Source: Sycobia sp. Sy_11
Taxonomy: Eukaryota > Arthropoda > Insecta > Hymenoptera > Epichrysomallidae
Assembly (NCBI GenBank): GCA_018907035.1
Contig: JACCIC010000005.1
Coordinates: forward strand, 637,501-701,500
DNA length: 64,000 nucleotides
Reading direction: 5' to 3'
In this document: positions 23,823-64,000 of the stretch, piece after piece
How the letters are laid out: each line of letters starts with the position of its first letter
Position numbering within the stretch: the stretch's first letter is position 1
Notes under the pieces: generated by a model
What the model saw: the letters and a program-made list of their open reading frames with translations, nothing else
Told to the model about the DNA's origin: nothing
The model's database searches: none
Position numbers and translations under genes: made by a program

Positions 23823-26043
23823 TTATTCTTGTTATATTAGGATTATCGGGCACACTATTTTCAAATATCTCTAATTTTTTTGTAACTTTAGAGCAGTTAG
23901 GGAAAATATTTTTATTGAAAATAGTTATATTCGTGAGAAATTGACTCGCGTGGCGTTAAGCGACACTGAAGGAAACTAACGAGTTAACCTACTTTTAAAG
24001 AAAAATATGATTTTAGCAAATATTGCCACAAGTAATTTGAAATATTTATTGATATTTTCGTTCATTTTTGCATTCGTGATTATCTTAATGAGCAATATAA
24101 ATTTTATCCCGAAAAATATTCTATTTATAGTTTATTCAAAATGAGATTTAGAGATTTTCGGGAAATGTCATCGGTATACGAGCAAACCCAAGAAAATTGA
24201 AACACTACGTTTAAATTTCAATTCGTATATCAAATTTTTAACGGATTAAAAAAAATAGGAAAATTTTTGTAAAAGTCAAATAAAAAATAAGTTGCTTTAA
24301 AAAATTTTGAAAAAATTTATCGTGACATTAGAGATCTCTATAAAATAAAATTTAAATATTTCAAAATCGTTTCGAATATGAAAGTGCGTGGATTATTCAG
24401 AAATTATTTAAAACACCTAACAAAAGCTTTTCACCTAAGAAAATTTTAACATTTTGTGCATTAGTTATCATTTCTAAAAGACTTCCGTTGTAGAATTATG
24501 ACTGTACGTCGAAAAAAGAAGTGTAAGTTTAAAAGGTGAGCTCTCCACTGTCTGATCACCTCTACTATTGAAAAATTCAATTTTACAATATCGCATTTAA
24601 ATTATGATCGAGAAATACTTCGAAATGCCGGCAACATGATCGTCATTATAACAGAAAATATTGGTCAAATACTTCCGAGATTACTGCAACATGTTCATAA
24701 GGTACTTACGACGAAATAAAAATCGAAAATTTAGATTGACAAAAAAAATGCGTCTTATTGAAATAAAATAGCGACATAACGCATTATTACTTTTTTAATT
24801 AAGTTTTAATTTAGTTTAAGACCAACATTTTTATTTCTATTTTCTATTGATTAAATAAATAAGCTTGTGCAACAATGAGAAACCTTACGGTGTTCTTATT
24901 ATTTGAAGCTATTACTTTAAGAAGAAAATAGCGGTCAAGAGAGCGCTGTAAAAAAAAAAATTAATATTCCGACCATTCCAAAGTTAAATTTTCCTGGATT
25001 TGCTCATATATACATTTGAATGTTGTACGGAAGAAATAAGTAAAAAATCAATCTCTCGACAATAATGACAACTTTGTTGTTCTCCTTTTTTCTTTATTAA
25101 CAGAACCTTTAACAAAATCATTCGTATAAAGCTTCGTAAATTAAATAATACAATAGAAAAACAAAAAACAAACAAATGCAATTCAACAGAACTGAGCATA
25201 AATCTATGAATCTGTAACTGATCATATATAGAACATTCATATATATATATATATAAATAAAAAATTTCAAGTAGTTAATAAAGTCGTTACTTCGACACCC
25301 GAAACGACGACCAACGCATTTCAAGCGATCCCAACGGAAGGCTATAGAAGAAGAAAAATCGTAATTTTGCGTCGAAAACTCGTCGACGCTGATTGCCGTA
25401 GATTTAATTATGCTACTAACCGTCGGAGGTATCGATATCTCGACGCAGAAGACACACTTTTATACATGTACGTTACATTGGAAAAAGAACGATTTACAAA
25501 TATTTTTGGCATTCTTGTATCGCGGGGGGCTTACATGTGCGAATACCATTCGCTATAAATAATGGAGAATCAATATATAATATGATATAAAATTCATTAT
25601 CTCTGTTATGCGAAAGGGGGCTTTTTTATAAACGAGCGCGGTATAATATAAATTCAAATATACCAGAATATATCGATACGGCTTGAAATGCACTCATAAA
25701 TGCAGTTTTTAGAAAATACACCATTTAAAAGTAAGCATTTCTTGAATGACATACACATATATAATAATATCGACGGAAATTATGTATACGCTTTATTTCC
25801 TCGAGATCGTTACGGCTAAGACAAGCACTCCTTTCTCTCGTTACGGTCTTTACATTATGAAATTTTTGCTACTATTGGTTTTGTTAGTCTACGAGTTTAT
25901 GCGTATATATGTATATATATATATATATATATTAAACAAAGTGCAAAAGGAATTTTGTTTTTTTTGTTACCCTCCGAATTTGTTAACGAATTTTATATCA
26001 CGCTAAAGAAATTCCACCTATCGGTGAAAATAAATTTCTGTGC

Positions 26044-26094
<51 letters not shown>

Positions 26095-28062
26095 ACAATT
26101 ATTATTGTATTATGAAAATTAATCCATAATAATTGTTGTAATTATAACGGCGGCAATAATGGGGAACTGAACATAATCAGAAAATATTTAATATTATCTT
26201 TCAATAGTTTAAATTCAAATATTATCAGATAAGATGAAATTAAACATTTTTATTAATTGATGAAGAATGATTATTAAATCTAGAAGTTGCCGCAAAATCT
26301 AATGCTGGATTTGAATTTCCGTTCCACGACAAGATGACGTCGTTGTACCACAGATAAGTTCAATTATTAAATATACCTGAATTTAATCAACGAAAGAATC
26401 TCAAGTGTTATATTTTATAAAATAAACTTCATTATAATTAGCTCTAGTGAGGAACAGAAGACCATAAAATTGAAAAATTAAAAAATTCAAAAATTCAAAT
26501 TTTCATTTTAATGTTTCATAGCCATTCAACTATTACCAGGAAGTTTATACAGAATCTTATAGTCCACAATTTTGAAAAAAAATTTTCATCCTAAATATAT
26601 ATTTATAAATTATAATTAAAAATCTTGTTCCATACAATTTAGAAAAAATTACAAAGAAATTTCAGAAATTTATTAAAAACGTATTCATTTATGAGACGAC
26701 GGCTATCACAAAGCGTACAAACTGTAAAATAATTTTGAATATACTCGTAATCGAAATCCAGCTGCTTTACTCGTGGATTTTAAAGTATAAAATGAAATAT
26801 GCATAATCCCAAAATATTTAATACTGTACGTTTTTTACATATATCTATTAAAATGTTAATTCAGTAAAATAATACTATCTCAAGTTTTCTATTATAGCAA
26901 ATAAAACTAAACTATTATGGGCTCTAATGAATGGCACAAGACAATAACATTGAATTCATAAAATTTTCATCCCACTGATGAGTCCAGCGGTAACCTCAAT
27001 CGATACTTGCCTTTTTGACCACCTTCTTAAATTTCTTCGCGTTTCCTTCTCAATTAAATTTAAAAGAATTTCACAGACTTAGTAATATATTGAATGAGTT
27101 TATTAATATAAATGAAGAATCAAAAAATTTGTTCCAACATTTTAAGAACGAAAAGGTTCTGTATAAAGTTCCTGAAAATACTAGGACTCTTATGAAACCA
27201 AATAATACATTTTTCTTCGGAAATTTTAATACAGCTCGAAAAGGTCAGAAGTATCTGCTGAAATGTCGCAGAAAATTAATTAAAGTTGTCGAAATCGCAG
27301 TTTATCTTCCTCAAGCTTATCAGATACACACTCAAAGGTGCCACAATCAATTTTAGTTTCTAAGTTTTTAAATTTTTCATTTTTATTGCCTACTTACCTA
27401 CTATTACAGACATCCGCGATTTAGTTTATATCTCGATTTAATAGATATTACGATCGTATGTATGTCTACCTAGCAAATCCTCTATTTTTGCTTGGAAATG
27501 TATTTTTCTTAAATTCAATATATGATATACATTAATAGTCTTTACAATAGTAATTTAATAAACATTTTCAAAATAAACTGCTATACTTCTTTCTGACAGG
27601 TCGCTCGAAGTAAAAGAAAATTGCAGATAGGGACATGTACGAATCATAATATGTAGACTACAGACACGTATGGATACTACGTGATTCCGGCTTAGCGTTC
27701 GCAATATTATCGAAGTAAATTGACTTGTAGCACACGGGTTTTGTAATACAATCGTATGCAATTGTCATTATGATCGCCTTCATTTCTAATGGAACAGATC
27801 AAATCCCCTCTGGTGCACTAATCAGCAAGGCGCGCCAGCAGAGATTCGAATTTAAAAACATTATTTTACCATAAATGCTTCGCATAATCAGGAAAAAGAA
27901 ACTGCCAAGTAGATTTTACGTTATCCATGATAGATTATAAACTGTATATCAATGCGAAATAAAAGTAAAAAAATAGTTCAGCTCCCCATTATCATTAATA
28001 ATAATTATTATATTTAATTTAAATTTAATTTAAAACATAAATAATCAGACCATGCGCACGTG

Positions 28063-28110
<48 letters not shown>

Positions 28111-28125
28111 ATTGAAGACGAGATC
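23581..28125. other. Intergenic region between gene B 3' end and gene A promoter
   Basis: About 4.5 kb. (TA)n tracts at 23767-23819, 26046-26089 and 28064-28106, plus one dispersed repeat copy at 27655-27975. Its upper part must contain the gene B 3' UTR; a minus-strand AATAAA at 27387-27382 is one possible polyadenylation signal, about 740 bases past the stop. Short open frames here show no family resemblance. Confidence 0.6.
27655..27975 (+). repeat. Diverged dispersed repeat, copy downstream of gene B
   Basis: Partner of the copy at 57440-57735: ATTATCGAAGTAAATTGACT, TAGCACACGGGTTTTGTAAT, CAAGGCGCGCCAGCAGAGAT, AAACTGCCAAGTAG, then CCATGATAGATTATAAACTG. Non-coding, just beyond the gene B stop. 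Confidence 0.55.
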
Positions 28126-61357
<33,232 letters not shown>

Positions 61358-61485
61358 TGCGCGTTCGTAATATATACATATATGTCCTCAGCCTGGCCTC
61401 GTGAGGCCCCTTCCCGACACTTGTCCTATACGTATATGTACAGGATCCGTAATATATAGTTCGTTAGATATGTGTAATATCTATA

Positions 61486-61538
<53 letters not shown>

Positions 61539-61900
61539 GGAGTGCCGCCGCGTCGAAGCCGCCCTCTGACACCTGGTGGAGAGACTCGTCTCCTCTCAGG
61601 CGTGGCGCGAGCCGCGGATGCCGTCGGCCCGCGTAACCGGGGCAAACTGTCGACGGCGAGTCGTCCGCGGCACCGCGTCAGCGAGACGCGGAGCGCCGGG
61701 CGTTATATGTATTTTATTTTTGGCCGGCGACCGCAGGCGCGCGCGCGCGAGCTAGCCCGCCCTGCTACGATTTATAAATAAAAAGGCACTCGTCGCTCGC
61801 TCGAGCGCTAAAACGCCGCGATGCCTATCCGTGCGCGCACGCGTGCCTGTGTGGGGGAGCCTATGACGCTGGTGCGAAGGTGTGCGCGGGCGGATAGGCC
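61358..61900 (-). promoter_or_regulatory. GC-rich upstream region of gene B with TATA-like site
   Basis: A CpG-rich stretch (notably 61540-61760) with (CG)n runs lies upstream of the first coding exon, interrupted by a (TA)n tract at 61489-61536. On the minus strand TATAAAT lies at 61776-61770; no clear initiator follows at the expected distance. Likely promoter and 5' leader by position; the transcription start is not determined. Confidence 0.35.
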
Positions 61901-61909
61901 CTCTCAAGG

Positions 61910-61911
<2 letters not shown>

Positions 61912-61948
<37 letters not shown>
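61912..61948 (+). repeat. (TG)n microsatellite upstream of gene B
   Basis: TG run marking the outer edge of the GC-rich region upstream of gene B. Confidence 0.95.
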
Positions 61949-61952
<4 letters not shown>

Positions 61953-64000
61953 GCAGGAAGTAAAATACGGGAAAATGTATATGATTAACGATTGCTCGAT
62001 AAGGGTATATATATATAAAAAATTTCGAGTAAAATTTATAAGACAGTCTCTAGTATTTTCATTATATAAAAAATCAAAATCGTAATATTTACCATTGTTT
62101 CTGTAGTAAATTTGAGGATAGACACCTCCGCATTTCGTTGAACATTTGTAGACTTATGTTTTTTAAGCTGCAGATTTCAAGTATCACAACGGCTTTCGAC
62201 GGAAATTTAATGTTCATGACAAAATTAATAAATATGATGCTTTTACGAACTTACGTCCTGAGATATTATAAAATACAATTAAAGAAAAAACTTTTAATAT
62301 AGAAAACTGTTTAAATTTTAAATGACTTTACAATCTTTTTCGCACTTAATTGCATAAGTTTGTATAAGAGGTTTCATTATGAATTGCATCATTATGTATA
62401 AGATCGTTGGATTTTTTGTTGGGAAATTTCGGAGATAAATTGAAAAACCTTCCATTTTTAGGAGTTTATTTTAGATTTCCCTTTGGAAACTTCAAGTCTC
62501 GCTAATATACTAATCGTGGTATACCTAATCAGCAGCCCAATCAAACAGAAATACACAATGTGTCATCAATGTAGAACGTGAATGCTATTAGTTTATCCAA
62601 ATGGTATACAAAATCAATGCTAAATGTTGTTTAGAATTTTTTACACTCTGCCATGAAACTACTATACACTATTATAAATATTACTAGAGACTTTTTGTCT
62701 CCGTCGATGACGAGCATCTAAACGCCAATTTTCGTAAGCTATATTTTGTTACGCACAAAATTTGAGTCTGAAAAACTATACTGGAATACAGTGTACCCAG
62801 AAATTCAATCAAGTCATTGAGACATATTTTTTCACTCTGGGCAAAAAGATACCAGGAATATATTTATACATCACAAAATTTTCAATTAGTTTTCCGATTC
62901 AATTTCAATCTCCTCAAACTAATCGCCTCCGAAGCAATATACATAAAACAATTGAATTGTACTTCTATGATGTTTGTTATGATCTAAAGAAAAATATTTT
63001 CTTTTTCAAAAATAAATTACTTAATTAGCAATATACATATGCCAACTTTTTTTTGTCAATTTTCAAAACACGCTACAAAGTCCACGTCCGCTAGAGCCTT
63101 CCAGTCCCTCTTCGTTTCTATTTATATTGATTCGAATGGGTCGATATGGATCGAGTTTTTGGGGATGCGATCGAGAATTCCAAGTGCAGTGTGCGATCGT
63201 GGCATGAACGTGATCCAAAAACCACGTATTGTCCCTCGACGAATCCGGGCTTTTTTCAACGCGCAGCATTACGCAAACGACGCGTAACACCCAACGGTAC
63301 TGACTGTTTGTTCACAGTCAGTAAAGCTGGGAGGAATTCGCAAAGCACCACATCGCTAAATGATCGCAGAAAATTGTCAAGTTGAACTTGATTGTTGACT
63401 TGTGTTGACGATCTTTTTTTCGGTCTCCGCTCACACCTTTGGCACGGTGTTCGCCCTATTGATCGGCTGTTACCGGATCGTAAGTGTGAATTTAAGTCTT
63501 GCATTTCGTAATTATGAATTTGATCATGTCTTGATAGCCGAAAAGCATTGTTTCAGCCATTTGGATACGAGCGCTTTTGGCGTCAATCGAGATTTTTCAC
63601 TCTGCCGAGGTCCAAATGCTCGCTGAAAATGGTTTTTACCGATTAAATCCGAAAATATACCATATATTGACCTTATTATTATTGCTTCGCGTACAAAAAT
63701 CAATATACATAGTGCGTATAACTATATATATATCATATATGCATTACGACTACAGGCAAAGAAATGAACGGCACCGCACCTATAATCCGCGATAAAAAAA
63801 TTCCTCAATTATTGCAAAGGTCGATTAATCAGCAGCTTTGAATTATCGCCGTAGCGGAGTCTATTGAAGTTTCTATTTTTGGATTCGATATAGTTGGATT
63901 TTCGATTAATTATGGCTACAATTGAGTGACCTTCAAATTCAATGTAATTTATATGTTCTTGCATAACGCTTTAAAAGAAGCTTCATTTTCTAAAATTATT
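61949..64000. other. Right-edge region, no gene recognised
   Basis: AT-rich to about 63050, then 63070-63640 is more balanced in composition with overlapping short open frames on both strands, none resembling a known family. A perfect 8-bp stem (ACTGACTG, 8-base loop, CAGTCAGT) lies at 63299-63322. It could be distal upstream sequence of gene B or an unrecognised repeat. Confidence 0.5.

Noticed and set aside
63039..63795. Overlapping open frames on both strands near the right edge
   Set aside because: All are shorter than about 85 residues, mutually overlapping, and without recognisable motifs; recorded only as an unexplained island.

Overview
The window looks like an insect nuclear genome, probably Hymenoptera such as a parasitoid wasp; that assignment is inference. 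Long AT-rich introns full of (TA)n tracts alternate with short GC-rich, CpG-containing exons bounded by GT/AG sites. There is no bacterial-type organisation.

Its content is two complete or near-complete genes for voltage-gated calcium-channel alpha-2/delta auxiliary subunits (alpha-2/delta-3-like), head to tail on the minus strand. I rebuilt both exon by exon; reading frame and intron phase agree at every junction. Gene B (61357 down to 28126) is complete: 14 coding exons, 1252 codons plus stop, from signal peptide to a hydrophobic GPI-type C-terminus. Gene A (23028 down to 1679) has its first 14 constitutive coding exons (916 complete codons) plus a candidate cassette microexon; its last roughly 250 codons lie beyond the left edge.

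Both proteins have the family layout: signal peptide, N-terminal alpha-2 region, VWA domain with an intact DxSxS MIDAS, Cache-type region, and (seen in gene B) the delta part with GPI-anchor tail. These subunits are extracellular, bind the pore-forming Cav alpha-1 subunit and promote surface and presynaptic trafficking. No intron position I could compare is shared by the two genes, so the tandem duplication is probably old.

Layout: 1-1678 gene A intron cut by the edge; 1679-23028 gene A; 23029-23580 its GC-rich leader and a TATA/initiator promoter candidate; 23581-28125 intergenic DNA; 28126-61357 gene B; 61358-61900 GC-rich upstream region of gene B; 61901-64000 no recognised gene. The introns carry a decayed mariner element, a 530-bp inverted-repeat element, a dispersed family with the palindromic core GACAGTCTGACTGTC, other hairpins, and many (TA)n and (TG)n arrays. 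I found no CRISPR array, tRNA or rRNA, and nothing I can defend as a wholly new system; the most unusual points are in splicing structure, paralog divergence and the repeats.
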